From Hermatobates lingyangjiaoensis (lineage: Eukaryota > Arthropoda > Insecta > Hemiptera > Hermatobatidae), in contig JAPFBL010000068.1 in assembly GCA_026182355.1 (NCBI GenBank), positions 10,515,001-10,579,000 on the forward strand: DNA of 64,000 bases, written 5' to 3'. A program made the position numbers and the translations under genes. The first letter of the stretch is position 1, and each line of letters begins with the position of its first letter. This document shows positions 45,201-57,383 of the stretch, in pieces. Below the pieces are notes generated by a model that saw only the letters and a list, made by a program, of their open reading frames with translations, ran no database searches and had not been told where the DNA came from.

Positions 45201-45307
45201 TTTTCAAGTTAATGATGAAATGATTATATATAAAGATATTAAAAACTGTATGAACTTACAGCAATAGCAGCACTAACAAGGAAGGCAAAGAGAATGACTC
45301 GGTTCAT
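39207..45307 (-). CDS. Odorant-binding protein, classic six-cysteine type (copy A)
   Basis: Small secreted carrier of odorants, pheromones or other hydrophobic ligands. Seven coding exons (5' to 3'): 45260-45307, 44558-44630, 43185-43240, 41453-41488, 40827-40941, 39780-39850, 39207-39227. The 139-residue product begins MNRVILFAFLVSAAIA, a signal peptide occupying exactly exon 1; the mature part is ~123 residues. Cysteines at 32, 60, 64, 106, 117 and 126 give C-X27-C-X3-C-X41-C-X10-C-X8-C, the classic OBP signature. All splice phases agree. The exon 5 donor (G|GTCGTA) is weak but identical in copy B. It lies tail to tail with peroxidasin; there is a TATA-like box 57 bp upstream of the ATG. 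Family is certain, ligand unknown. Confidence 0.93.
40282..40606. mobile_element. Inverted-repeat (foldback) element in OBP copy A intron
   Basis: Arms of ~120-140 bp: TACAGCAGCCTCTG ... CTTGCGGTGGGCTGGTGTTA on the left, TAACACCAGCCCACCGCAAG ... CAGAGGCTGCTGTGTA on the right, around a ~50-bp spacer. Absent from the corresponding intron position in copy B (~55005-55045), so it was inserted after the duplication or lost from copy B. No transposase seen. Confidence 0.8.
41698..42390 (+). repeat. GTATAGTGA-type interspersed repeat inside OBP copy A intron
   Basis: Begins GGATAGTGATTGTGAAAAAC and contains the shared landmark TGATTGGAAAGTCACTTTTT. Matched almost throughout at ~56275-57075 in copy B, so it predates the duplication; a diverged copy is at 10438. 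Confidence 0.7.
42603..42630. repeat. (CT)n microsatellite
   Basis: CT run in the OBP copy A intron. The orthologous run in copy B (57328-57375) is longer. Confidence 0.9.
42704..42984. mobile_element. Inverted-repeat retroelement-like insertion with hammerhead-like cores and 13-bp target duplication
   Basis: Two 106-bp arms (42703-42808 and 42837-42942), differing at only ~3 positions, enclose a 28-bp spacer; a 42-bp non-palindromic tail follows. The insertion is flanked by a 13-bp direct repeat, TTAGTTACTGTTT (42691-42703 and 42985-42997). OBP copy B has the empty site with one copy of that 13-mer (~57425-57437). The right arm carries CTGATGA (42855-42861), a perfect 6-bp hairpin with AAA loop, and GAAA (42878-42881). 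Inverted terminal repeats, a short extra tail, target duplication and a hammerhead motif together resemble Penelope-like elements or derivatives. Confidence 0.78.
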
Positions 45308-45848
45308 GATGACTTGTCAACGACTTGAGGACAATTTGCTAACCACGGCTGACCAGTCCTCCTCTTATAACCCCACTATCACTGCTTGCTGATAGTCACC
45401 ACAATGGGACAAGAGTGCATCTTTCAACACAATGGCCCATTAGCTCTATCGACACAACTTTCTTATCAAACGAAGCCTTACTGGTAGTATTTACTATCAT
45501 GAACAATTTATTTAATTAAATATAATCTTAACCACACCTTATGGCAAAACAAATTGCTATTCACGGTTGGAAGCTCTTTGATCTGTAGGCCGTTTTTTTT
45601 TTATTTTAAATATTCAGCCATTCTTTACTTAGACTTACACTTCTTATTATAATATTACTCTATTAGAAAATCATTTTTCTCTTCAACTCGATTCTTCCTA
45701 TATTAACTACCAACTCGACAATTTAGTCACTAAATCAAAGAGTGTTTTATAACGAGGGGGAAAGGGAATTGTATATTTCTTTTTGTATATACACTTTCTT
45801 CTCGTATGCAACATATCCAGAAGCAAAGAGACCATAGCTAGTCAAAAT
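45308..45848 (-). promoter_or_regulatory. OBP copy A upstream region (duplicated promoter)
   Basis: Nearly identical to 60508-61060 upstream of copy B; by eye only about three differences in the ~240 bp nearest the ATG. A TATA-like GTTATAAG occurs on the minus strand at 45364-45371. Homology ends at ~45848. Confidence 0.65.
45364..45371 (-). promoter_or_regulatory. TATA-like box, OBP copy A
   Basis: GTTATAAG on the minus strand 57 bp before the start codon, conserved in copy B. Distance is plausible for a short 5' UTR. Confidence 0.5.
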
Positions 45849-47504
45849 ACTAGCAAACGTGCCCGTCTTTGACATAATGAAAATTCAATAGTACATGGAT
45901 TGAAATATCAGTCGACATTATAGAATAGCAGAAAATATCATTATTAGTACAGTGTCAAGCAAATGCCTCTGTATTCACCACATTAACTGTCTGTCCTTTA
46001 GGTTCATGGAAGGACAAAGAGTTGAAACCTCTGACTCTTGGGCAAGCAAACTATGGGTAAAGTTGACCATGTGAGGAAAACTTGGTCTCACTCACTTCAA
46101 TTTCTGCGATATATAGAGTTTCCCCTTGTGACTTAGTTACCGTCATTGCGCAACAGAGGCTGACAGGACATTGCAATCGTTTATGAATATGTTTCATAGA
46201 GCGTATGAAACATATAACTTCTGATTCTTAACATGGTATGATGGGTTTGTCTAAAAAAATGTTCTAATCGATCTATAAGTTGCTCCATTCTAGAAAGCTT
46301 TATATGGGATGCAAATTTTCTTATGTTTATGAATGACATTATTTTTGGGTAATATTGAAGTTTGAGGAATGAACTTTTTGTCCTATAGAAGAGCTTCTAT
46401 CTTTTCGACTAATATCAATTTTTTTCACTATTCTAGTCTAATAGTTCATACCACTATTTTTAAATATGCCAACCTTCCAGCTATAACAATTTTAAATTAT
46501 ACTGAAAAGTCGGCTTAGTATTTGATTTGAATATGCAAAAGTGGCTAATTACCAATATATTTTTCCTAAATATATATTTACAGCACCCTTATAACAAACA
46601 GTACAGCACATGGGAAAAAATTGAATTTTTACGATTTTTGATTAAGGGAAAGAAAATTGTTTTTTTAAAAAACTCTAGCATACCATAATATTCCCAATAT
46701 AATAATTTCATAGAAGACCAAACTTGTGAAACATAATTCAAAATAAAAAAATATTTAAAAACAATAAATAAAATTACCCTACATCTTAAATTAAAAATCA
46801 TCTGAAAACGACATTTTTTCTTAGATGTTTTTGACATCCTTCAGAGAAAAATTTTCAATTTTTTTAAAATACTAAAAATATTTTCAAGTTTTAGATGGGA
46901 AACTTTCTCTTAAATATTCATTGTAGACGGAGATCAGATAAACTATGCAAGTGATTTACTGGTTATTGGAACAAAAGCGATGTTCTCCTGTAAGAGTAAC
47001 ATCGTAATACGAAATCGACACTTTCGATGTTTAAAAATGTTATTACTGCTGAAGTTATACTAAATATATTATATGCATCAGGGATATGATATACAAGAAT
47101 AAGCCTGTATGTTGATAAGTGGATAGTGGATCAATCATTATCAGTACAACCTCCAGGAATGAAAGACTAATAATCATCTCCCATTTAGACCAATACTATG
47201 TTTAAATGGGACATTATATATTATATACCGAACAAATTTGATATTATCCTTAGTTAGAGTAAAGTTGAGTGTAGGCCACTATAGATTTTTTTTATGTGTG
47301 ATTAATTAATTAATTTTTGACCCGTCAAAGAGCAGAGAAAATTTGCATTTCCCATTTAACATAATATATAACCTTTCCCACGGTTCACTATTGTTCAAAA
47401 ACCATATACTTCCCAAAGCTTATTTAGATATAAATTATAACATTGTTTTTCACGGATTCAAGGTAATTATTGGCATTTTATATGCACAAACATCACACAA
47501 AATT
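45849..47504. other. Unit A end and duplication junction region
   Basis: 45849-46250 is unclassified. ~46250-47290 is a copy of the ~1.2-kb AT-rich repeat found again at 49830-51975 and 53400-54215. 47370-47497 matches 61820-61945 downstream of unit B and so marks the right end of the duplicated unit. Confidence 0.6.
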
Positions 47505-47838
47505 GAAGAACGAGTGGGAGGACTCGAGTCGACAGTAGACGAGTTGAAGAAAACACTGGCATCGCTCAAGAGGAGATTAAGAAAGTTATCGAAAATATGT
47601 CAGGACCACAGAGGAGGACCTCGCAAGGATGGTGTAACGTGGGCTGAAGAAAAGTGTACGCTCTGCGAATGCAAGGTTAACAATTATTTCTATAAGCAAT
47701 AGTCCTTTCATAGATTACAATTAAATAACGAACTGTTTAATCTGTGTTAATTCAATCAAATAGGTATAATGAGTTCCTTATATGAAAATTTAAGACAGTT
47801 TTCTAAATAGATTTCTGGAAAAAACATAAGAAGAGCAA
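47505..47838 (+). pseudogene. Duplicated peroxidasin VWC-exon fragment (unit B)
   Basis: Copy of 37430-37763: most of peroxidasin exon 19 plus the start of the following intron. It starts abruptly after CACACAAA without a splice acceptor, and no copy of the last exon follows. About five exon differences are visible, roughly four of which change residues (T to I, R to G, E to V, D to E in the KTCQ...[14 protein letters not shown] region), consistent with loss of constraint. Open to a stop at ~47702 but very unlikely to be translated. Confidence 0.88.
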
Positions 47839-49829
47839 TAAAACTCTTGATTATTAATGGTTGTCATCGAATAGAGGTAATCGTGACTTTTTTTAACATG
47901 GCATTGGCTCTAACAGCCGTTATTGCCAAGGAACAATATTTTTTTTCTCATTAGTTCTCTAAGAAACTGGTGAACAAAATAATGCCAAAAGTTAATCTTC
48001 ATCAAGATTTAAACTCTATTGCTCGTAATGTATCATTTGTTTCATTCAGCGTCCAATCCGTGCCACGGAGTTCATTAAAGGCTACTCCAAATAAGGGCTC
48101 ATGAGTAATATGTGCATATGATATTACATATCACTACATCGATTCCCTACTAACTCCTTGTTTCCAGGCACTCAGATGAAAATCAAATAATTTACAATGT
48201 TTTCGTTATTAATTATGTCATCTCAGTTTATCTCTAGAGCCCTTTTATTGAAAACAGAAGGCATTAAATCCACATGATCATTTGCTTTATCATCGACGCC
48301 CCTTGGAAAACAATCTACGTAGACTATTGTATCTAAAGAACATATAGTTCAAACTATTCATATTTCATTCTATCAATTGTTTTTAATTTAATCTCTCATA
48401 TGGCCTTTTACACTTAGTAGCATAAACAGAGAATTTTAATTTTTGATATGAATGTCTAAATGGGAGATGTTTATCAGTCTTTCAATCCTGGATTTAGCAC
48501 AAAAAGTGATTAATCCTGTTATCCCTATAGACGTTGTTTTTGTATTTCATACAACAGATGCTGTAGTTTTACCACAGCAGTATTAATCCTTTTGTAAAGA
48601 CAAAGTGAAGATTTCGTAATCTCTTACAGCAGAACATTATTTTTGTTGCCTTTACCAGTGTTGCATGGCTTTTTCAATTTAATCTTTCATCTAAAGAACC
48701 TCCAAGAGTATGTCTTTAACTTTGATAGCATCAAGTTAATCTTTTTTCTCATACATGCAAATATAAGGGCCGTTTTATTTCTTCTTTACCAATTTCTCAA
48801 AAATCTTGGGAGCATTATCTGAAAGACAGAACCATAAGCACTGCTCTTGTTCTAATAAGAGGTCTTCTGTATATCCTTGCATATCATAGCAATTGTTATA
48901 TGCAGTATTCAGTAGGTCAACCACAACTAAACACTAGAGCAGGATCGATACCACACTTGATTGAGAATGTTTACATCTGTGGTAGATCCAATATTTACAC
49001 TAATTATTCTCTTACAATTTTAATGGTATATATTATATAGTTTATGGATTAATTCACATTGATATATATTAGTATGATTATCGATTCAAGGTCTGTTATC
49101 ATGAGCTCCTTCTATAACCGAGAATTAAGGCAAATTATTTCTTTAAAATTTAAAGATGTTTTTATTTTGTCTGAAAAATATCAAAAAAAGTTTAAGTAAA
49201 AGTGTAACGACACTGAATAAAGTGAAAAGTAGAATAAAATTAGTATTCCTTTTGTAATAAAGGACAAAGAGTACATTTTGCAAAGACAATGGGGTTCATA
49301 AGCACACCAAGAACTATATCTGCATTAAGTTTTTTCAAGGATGCAACATGCAGTTTGATTAGTCGAACACCTTGTTCTACAGCCATCCATCATGCCATGG
49401 ACTGGATCAGAAAATATATGTTTCAGAGGGATTAATTTTTTACATTTAGCAATTTGCTTCTTCTAACTTATCATATTAACTCATTAAAATAGTTAGAATT
49501 ATTTAATGAAACTTTAAATAATAATTTCATATCACTTAAAAATTGTTTAAGTCAATATAAATAATGCAATGTAAATAAATCTGACATGTACAGCAGATTA
49601 TCCACTATTTGAAAACGAATTATCAGTCTTTTAAGGTATATTACCCTTTGTGGTAATTGAAATGTTATGTGGTTTTTTTTATATTTAGTTTTAAGAGTAA
49701 TTTATTAACAAAGTTTCATTGTTCTGTAATAAACCGATTAAAGTTAAAAACTATTCTCTGAAAACATAAAATGTACCATAACGACCCTTTTGATTTATGT
49801 AATTTTAAATTTACATAATTGTTAATGAA
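47839..49829. other. Unit B insertion, repeat-derived
   Basis: Sequence with no counterpart in unit A. ~48420-48600 is an inverted relative of the 1.2-kb repeat: AAACATCTCCCATTTAGAC is found there on the minus strand. The minus strand from ~49000 to 48480 looks like decayed coding sequence of a non-LTR retrotransposon, but I could not establish a frame. The rest is AT-rich. Confidence 0.45.
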
Positions 49830-51975
49830 TAATTATTATTGGGTAATATTGAAGTTTTTGGAATCAACTTTTTGTCCTATAGAAGGGTTTCTATGTTTTT
49901 GTCTAATTTCCAGTTCTAGTCTAATAGTACATGTCATTATTTTTAAAAATTGCAAGCTTCCAGCTTTTAAATTTAAAATTACACAGAAAAGTCGGGTTTG
50001 AGCTTGATTTAAGCATGCAAAGTAGCTAATACCAACATATTTTTTCTCAATATACATTTCTATCAAACTTATAACAGAGTACAGCCGTGGGAAAAAATAA
50101 CATTCGCTCAGAGTAAATTGGTTTTTTATGAATGTTGACTAAGGGAGAGAAAAGTGAGTTTTTAAAAAACTCTAGCATGCCATAAAATTTCCAGGATAAT
50201 AATTTGATAAAAGACCAAAAATGTAAAACATTATTCAGAATTCAAAAAAAAATTCTTTTAAAAGTAATATATGAAATTATCCTACATCTTAAATTAAAAG
50301 TTATCTCAAAACGACATTTTTTCTTATATGTTTTTGACATTTCAGACAAAAACTTAGTAATGTTTTTAAAATACTTAAAATATATTCAAGTTCTAAATGA
50401 GAAAATTTGTCTTAAGTATTAAATGTAGAAAGAGGTCAGATAAACTATGTAAGGGATCCACGAGCTACTGGAGCAAAAGCCATGCTCTATTGTAGGAAAT
50501 TATTTCGTATAAACAAATTTTCACATTGGCATTTCATAATGTTATTACTGCTGTAGTTAAAATAATGATTGTATATCCAATTATTATGTGACATACAAAA
50601 AAGGCTCATCTATAGATAAGTGGATCAATAACTATCTGTACTACCTCAGGAATGAAAGACTAATAAACATCTCCCATTTAGACGATTATATTATGCTTAA
50701 ATGAGACATTATATATATTATACCCCAGAAGTTTTATATTAAGTTTACTTATAGTAAAGTTGAGTGTAGGCCACTCCAGATTTTTTACATTGACTTCGAA
50801 TATTTTTTAAGCTAATCCACTGAGATAAAATTGATGTTTATAACGGAAAAATTTAAATAATTTATTTACTTATATGAGATATAAGAGAAATAATAAATTT
50901 ACATGTAAAAAATCACAGGCAATAAAAAGAAAGTAAATTCCCTTTGTCTTCCATGGTAGGATGGTTTTGTCTCATAAAATTCCTTAATAAATCTATATAT
51001 TGCACTCTTGAGCAAAACTTAACATCAGTTATAATTACTTTATCTTTGTGAATTGTAGTATCTTTCCATGATATAGAAATGTGACGAATTGACTCTTTCC
51101 TCAAGAAAGCGGTTTCTTGACAAATATCCAGTTTTTTCACAATTCTAGTCTAGTGGTTCATATTTATTATTTTCAAAAATTAGAAGCTCCAAAAGTTTTA
51201 AATTATACCGAATAGCTGGCTTTGACGTTGATTTGAGTATGTAAACTGGCTAATTACTAATATAATTTTCTCAATATACATTCATGCAACCTTATAACAG
51301 AGTACAGCAGGCATGAAAAATATAACACTCGCTCAGAAAAAATTGGTATATTTGATTTTTGACAAAGTGGAAGGAAAATGATTTTATTAAATACTAAGAA
51401 GCCATAAAATTCCCAGGATAACAATTCTATAAAAGACCAAAAATGTAAAAGATAATTCAAAATTGAAATCATTTGAAGATTAATGAATGTAATTATCGTA
51501 CATCCTTAATTGTAAATCATCTTAAAACGACATTTTTTCTTCGATGTTTATGATGTTTTTCAGTGAAAATAATAGTATTTTCTTGTTTTGAATTTGAAAA
51601 TTTCACTTAAATATTCAATGCAGGAGGTCAAGTAAACGATGTAAGAAATCCACTGGCTACTTAACAAAAGCCATGTTCTCTTGCAGGAGATTATTTCGTA
51701 TCAAGAAATTCTCACTTTGGCTTTTCAAAAATGTTATTACTGCTGTAATTATACTAATGAAATTATTTGCATCAGCTGTGTGATGTACAAAATTAAGCTT
51801 ATATATTGATATGTCCTTCATTCACTATCTGAACTACCTCAGGAATGAAAGACTAAAAAACATCTCCTATTTAAATGTTTACATTATGCTTAAATGAGAC
51901 GTTATATATGATATACCCAACAACTTTGATATTAAGTTTACTTATAGGAAAGTTGAGTGTAGACCACTCCAGATT
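49830..51975. repeat. Two consecutive copies of a ~1.0-1.2-kb AT-rich repeat
   Basis: Copies ~49830-50783 and ~50784-51975 share ordered landmarks: CATTCGCTCAGA-like, GACCAAAAATGTAAAA, AAACGACATTTTTTCTT, GGAATGAAAGACTAA, ACATCTCCCATTTA and the terminal AGTTGAGTGTAG...CCACTCCAGATTTTTT. Further copies: ~46250-47290 and ~53400-54215 (plus), ~48420-48950 (minus). No intact coding frame. Confidence 0.75.
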
Positions 51976-52347
51976 TTTTTATATTTATTGTCGGATGTAA
52001 ATTACTGATTGATTTATAATTTAATAAATAAATCAATTTATGTTTGTTTAATTTTTTTTCTTTCCTTAAAAGAAAATTAATATTTCCTTAACAACGTTAA
52101 AATATCTAACTAAAGTTCACATGAGTTTTTTACTACCAGATTATTTTCTTAGTTGATTATAACTTTGTGTATCTTTTCAGAAAACAATGAACATGTATAT
52201 AGAAATGAAACGAAATGTAAAATGATAAGAAAACTCCTGCATATAAATGCATTTACTGTAGTGAAAAAAACAAAGAATATTATCTGTAGTTTTTGAAATT
52301 GTTATTGAAGGATAACAAAAGAATAACTATTTAATGATTGCACACTA

Positions 52348-52353
52348 TTTATT
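52348..52353 (-). terminator. Candidate polyadenylation signal, OBP copy B
   Basis: AATAAA on the minus strand about 65 bp past the stop; the same hexamer is preserved at 39138-39143 in copy A. Confidence 0.5.
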
Positions 52354-52416
52354 ATTATTCCATTCTCACATAAATTATCTCTTCAGTAAGAAGAACTGTT
52401 TCTTTCCTTCCTGTCC

Positions 52417-55001
52417 TTAATTTCTTGATAATCCAACCTGTAAAAAAGTAAAAATAACAAAAGTGGATAATGTTTTTTGCATTAAATTATTTTCACAAAT
52501 TATTTTTTCGTACAAATTTTCATAAAAATTACATTTTACAAAATGTTACAATATACAAGCTTTCATTATTAATTGAAATGATTAAATACAAATTTATTTT
52601 TACTTATAACATGTTATCTTTTTTATTCTTTTGAGTTTTTGAAAGTTAACAATATTTTGGATTTTGAATATTATTTATCAATAAATTTCATCTCATTTTT
52701 TTTATGTTCTTAGTAGAAACGCTCTCATTGATAGAGGAGGGCAGAATACATCTATGACTATTGAAATACTTATAATTTTGACTATTATAAATGTTTCATC
52801 ACCTCTACTAAAATGTTCAAATAGAAAATTAATCAAATCCTATGGGTACTGCAGGTAAGCTGGGTGACTAAGTTTGAATACAGATTACCCATGCGACGCC
52901 GGATATGCCACTAGTTTTATAATATATATAGTAAAATAAATATATAAATAAACTTGATAAAGATTAATTACCCTTCCAGCTTCTTTGTGAACACATTCAG
53001 CAATATCAAAATTTTATATCAAAGGAAAATTTTTTTTAATAAAAACAAATTTGACTTATAAATAATTTCAAACCTTGTGAGAGCGATACAAGCCATACTG
53101 TTTGACGGACAAGAATGAAACTATGCCATAAATAGAACATTATAGGACAATGAGTTGAGATATTTTTTTCTAAAATTACATTCGCTAAAGGGGCGTTAGA
53201 GTATATTTGTGTTTTCAGAAAATGTTTTTTGACGCTAAACGGCTCGTTAAAAATTATGAAAATTTGACCAAAAAAGGAACAAAAAATTAGCAATTCATAA
53301 AAAAAAATCATGAAGTTTCAATTACGGAAAAGAGCAATAACGATATAAAAACTCTTTGTTTATCCTAGACTAAGAGATCACCTGCTATACTTGTCGAATT
53401 TTTTGTATTTTTTTACATTGTTTACATTGACTTAGAAATTTTTTGAGCGAAAAATTTTTTGAGATAAAATTGATGTTTCTAATGGAAAAATGAAAATATA
53501 TTATTGACTTATAAGAGATGTAAGAGGAATAATATTGTGCAGGTAAATGATAACACTCATTAAAAAAAAAATCGTATATATGTTATTTGACAAAGGGGAA
53601 GGAAAATGATCTTATTAAATACTAAGAAGCCATAAAATTCCCAGTATAATAATTCTGTTAAAAACCAAAAATGTAAAAGATAATTCAAAATATAAATCTT
53701 TCGTTTAGAGATTAATAACTGTAATTATCGTACATCTTTAATTAACAAATCACCTTAAAACAACATTTTCTTCGCTGTTTAAGAAGTTTTTCAGAGAAAA
53801 AAAGGGTATTTTACTGTTTTAAATTTGAAAATTTTACATTAATATTCAATGTAGAAGGATGTTAAGTAAACGATGTAAGAAATCTACTGGCTATTTGAAC
53901 AATAGCCATGTTCTCTTGTAGGATAATATTTCGTTTCAAGAAATGTTCACATTGGTTTTTCAAAAATGATATTACTGCTGTAGTTATACTAATGAAATTA
54001 TTTGCAAATAATAAATTATTTGTGATGTACAAAAATAAGCTTATAAATTGATATGTCCTTCAATCACTATCTGTACTACCTCACGAATGCAATGCTAATA
54101 ATTATATCCCATTTAGATATTTATGTTATGCTTAAATGATACGTTATGTTTTATATACTCAAGAAATTTGACATTGAGTTACTTATAGTAAAGTAGAGTG
54201 TAGGCCACTCCAGATTTTTACTTATAACATGTTATCTTTTTTTTTCTTTTTAGTTTTTGAAAGTTAACAATATTCTGGATTTTGAATATTATTTATCAAT
54301 AAATTTCATCTCATTTTTTAATTTTGACTATTATAAATGTTTCATCACCTCTACTAAAATGTTCAAATAGAAAATTAATCAAATCCTATGGGTACTGCAG
54401 GTAAGCTGGGTGACTAAGTTTGAATACAGATTACCCATGCGACGCCGGATATGCCACTAGTTTTATAATATATATAGTAAAATAGAATATATAAATAAAC
54501 TTGAAAAGATTAATTACCCTTCCAGCTTCTTTGTGAACACATTCAGCAATATCAAGAGCTAATTGGCATGTGTCATCGTTTCCTTTTACTGTAATGAAAA
54601 AATACATATAAAAGAATCTTACTTGTAAAAACTATGTATATTGAATAATACTTCAAATTTAGCATTTCCTAAAGTATCCTACATTATTCTACTTAAGGTG
54701 AAATGAGGAGATTCAAAACAGACATCCTGAAAACTCATACACAGTATGAGTTTGTGTAATGACATTGCTCATTATGTTAGTCATAATATCTTGAGCAATT
54801 TACACCAACATATTTTCTCTTCTATAATAAATATTCTTATATCAAATGCAGAATTAAAAATTATAATTAAATTACATTATCTTTGATTAACTATATCGTT
54901 ACAAAACATCTCCTCATTTCATAAACTTATAGAATTTTAAACTTATTTCAGATCAACAAACTATTAATTATCTTTTTTATTTTCAGATTATTTTTTCTTT
55001 G

Positions 55002-55041
<40 letters not shown>

Positions 55042-57320
55042 TATATTTCGGCAGAAAATCCTCTTTTAGGCATATGGTATTGAATTTGATAGTAGATTCG
55101 GCATTCAGGACTTTGCTACCTATAGCCTCTATTTTCCTCTAAGTGGTGATAATTTGTGAAGGTGGTAATAAACACTTAACCGGGAATATCTATATTTAAT
55201 TACTACTAAACTAATACGACAAGCTTTCGGCCCCGTGGATTATATATATGGGTCATACACACACACACACACACTTTTATATTTAACATATGTATGGGCC
55301 ATACTCATATATATATATTAAGTTGTTCTACAGTATATTCCTTAACCAAATAAGACTTATTGTCCGGTTTTCGTATACATGATATGTTTTAATAAACAGG
55401 TTACGACCTTGCTTTCCACATGTTGAAACGACTTCATCAGCCTTTGCCTGGTCTTCAGCTGTATCGAATTTGAGGTGATTCATTGACATTGATTTTTCCC
55501 AGTTATATCTGTTGCCTTCAATCTATATTAAAAAAAAAATTATATTAGCAATGTATTATTTTAACACCTTATTATTATTATATTATTTTTACGTTAAAAT
55601 ATTGAATCATTCTGCAACAACACAACAAATAATCTCATACTTTGAAATAAATTCCATTACTTCATTAAATATAAAATTGTTTTTACAATACATAAACAAA
55701 GAGGAATCAAATATAAGCCTTTTATTTCATTAAAAATGTATTTTTAATTATAATAAGAATAATTAATAATATTATTAGTTGATAAATATTTTTTTGAATT
55801 TTGAGACATTTTGAGAAAATATTAAAAATATTATTCTTTTATTCTACATACAACCAGAATACTGTTTTGAAATAATATTACGAACCAGTTAGTCTTTCAT
55901 AAGAAAATAAATGACTATTTGCATAAGATATTCATAACTCATTAAATCATAAAAAAATACTCCATGCTTTAGATCACATTAATGTTGTGCAATTATTATG
56001 AAAAATAGAAAAGTATACTTACAATGCCCAATTTGGACAAAACACAGCCAAGCAGACACTGAAAGCAAATAGCATCTTTTGAGCTCATTCACCACGAGTA
56101 TAGTTATACTTTAGATTACTATGTGTACAACAATTGTATTCATAATTAAGATCATGTAGGAAACTAAATATGTAGCTATAAGAAATTATCTCTGTTATGC
56201 GAATTGATTCATCTAAGCACATCACATATACATTCAAATACACAACCTTTCCAGTTTTACATATAATAAGTAAAGGATAGTGATTGTGAAAAACTTCGAT
56301 CCAGAAATTTTCACGGAATAACAGGTTTTAATGTCCTTAAAGTCTTTTTAGTACGTTTTTTCGATAATGTAGGTGTGTGCTTGCGTGTGGGTGGAAGGGT
56401 ATGTATCCAAAAGTTTGTGTGGATGCTACAGTCCACAATTCTTGATGCATCAAATAGATATTCTTTTAAAAAAATGTTCCTCATGGTGTAGGTGTGCTGT
56501 ATAGTTTGCTAGCAATTATGCATGATTGGAAAGTCACTTTTTTTTCCGAAATATGTTCAGAGATATTTTTTTCTTCTAAACTACTAATTCTAGCGTTTAG
56601 AAATTTTTTATTATCTTGGAGCTAGAAAGGCAACAACCGAAAAAATCCTCATTTCCAAAACAATTGGAAATTTTTTTTTTTCTATAAAATTTTAAAATGT
56701 TCACAATCATTCAATCTGAATCTTGTGAGGACGATATAAGGCATGCCGTTTTACAGAGACCAAAATGAAATTATACCTAAAAATATAGCATTATGTAAAA
56801 ATGAGGTAAATAATTATTATTTAAATTAGCTTAACCAAAGGAGTGTAATAGTACATTTACTGTTTCCAAAAGACGATTTTTAATGCTAAATGGCTGATTA
56901 AAAAAATGAAATTATGGCCAAAAAGTGAACAAAAATTAGTAATGTATTTAATAAAAACTCTGCAATTTCAATTACGACAAAGGGTAATAAAACTATGCAG
57001 ACTGACTATTTATTTTGGAGTAATGGGTCACCTGCTGTACTTACTTGTCAGAACTGTTCACATTTATTTACATTTTTACATTGACTTAGTAATAACACTT
57101 ACTGTAGTTTCCGTATTTCATTTTTTATCTACTGCATGAGAAATCTACATTCATTTCCACTATTACAAACTCCAATCTTCAGTACTAAAAGCAAGCATAC
57201 ACAGTTTCACCTGCAGTAATATGATTATAACTCAATTTCAGATTTCATAATTTATATTCTGCAACTTTTAAATTAATGCTGTTAAAAACAAAATGTATCA
57301 AACACAAAAAACCAGTATAC

Positions 57321-57383
<63 letters not shown>

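Noticed and set aside
47343..47702. 119-codon open frame as a separate VWC protein gene
   Set aside because: It is a truncated duplicate of peroxidasin exon 19 with chance upstream codons and no signal peptide, acceptor or downstream exon.
48480..49000. Possible non-LTR reverse transcriptase remnant on the minus strand
   Set aside because: Only vague resemblance to the C-terminal part of such proteins, with many stops; reported only as repeat-derived sequence.
46589..51472. Minus-strand open frames at 46589-46837 and 51257-51472 with similar peptides
   Set aside because: Similarity follows from the shared 1.2-kb repeat DNA; other copies are interrupted at the same place, so coding is unlikely.
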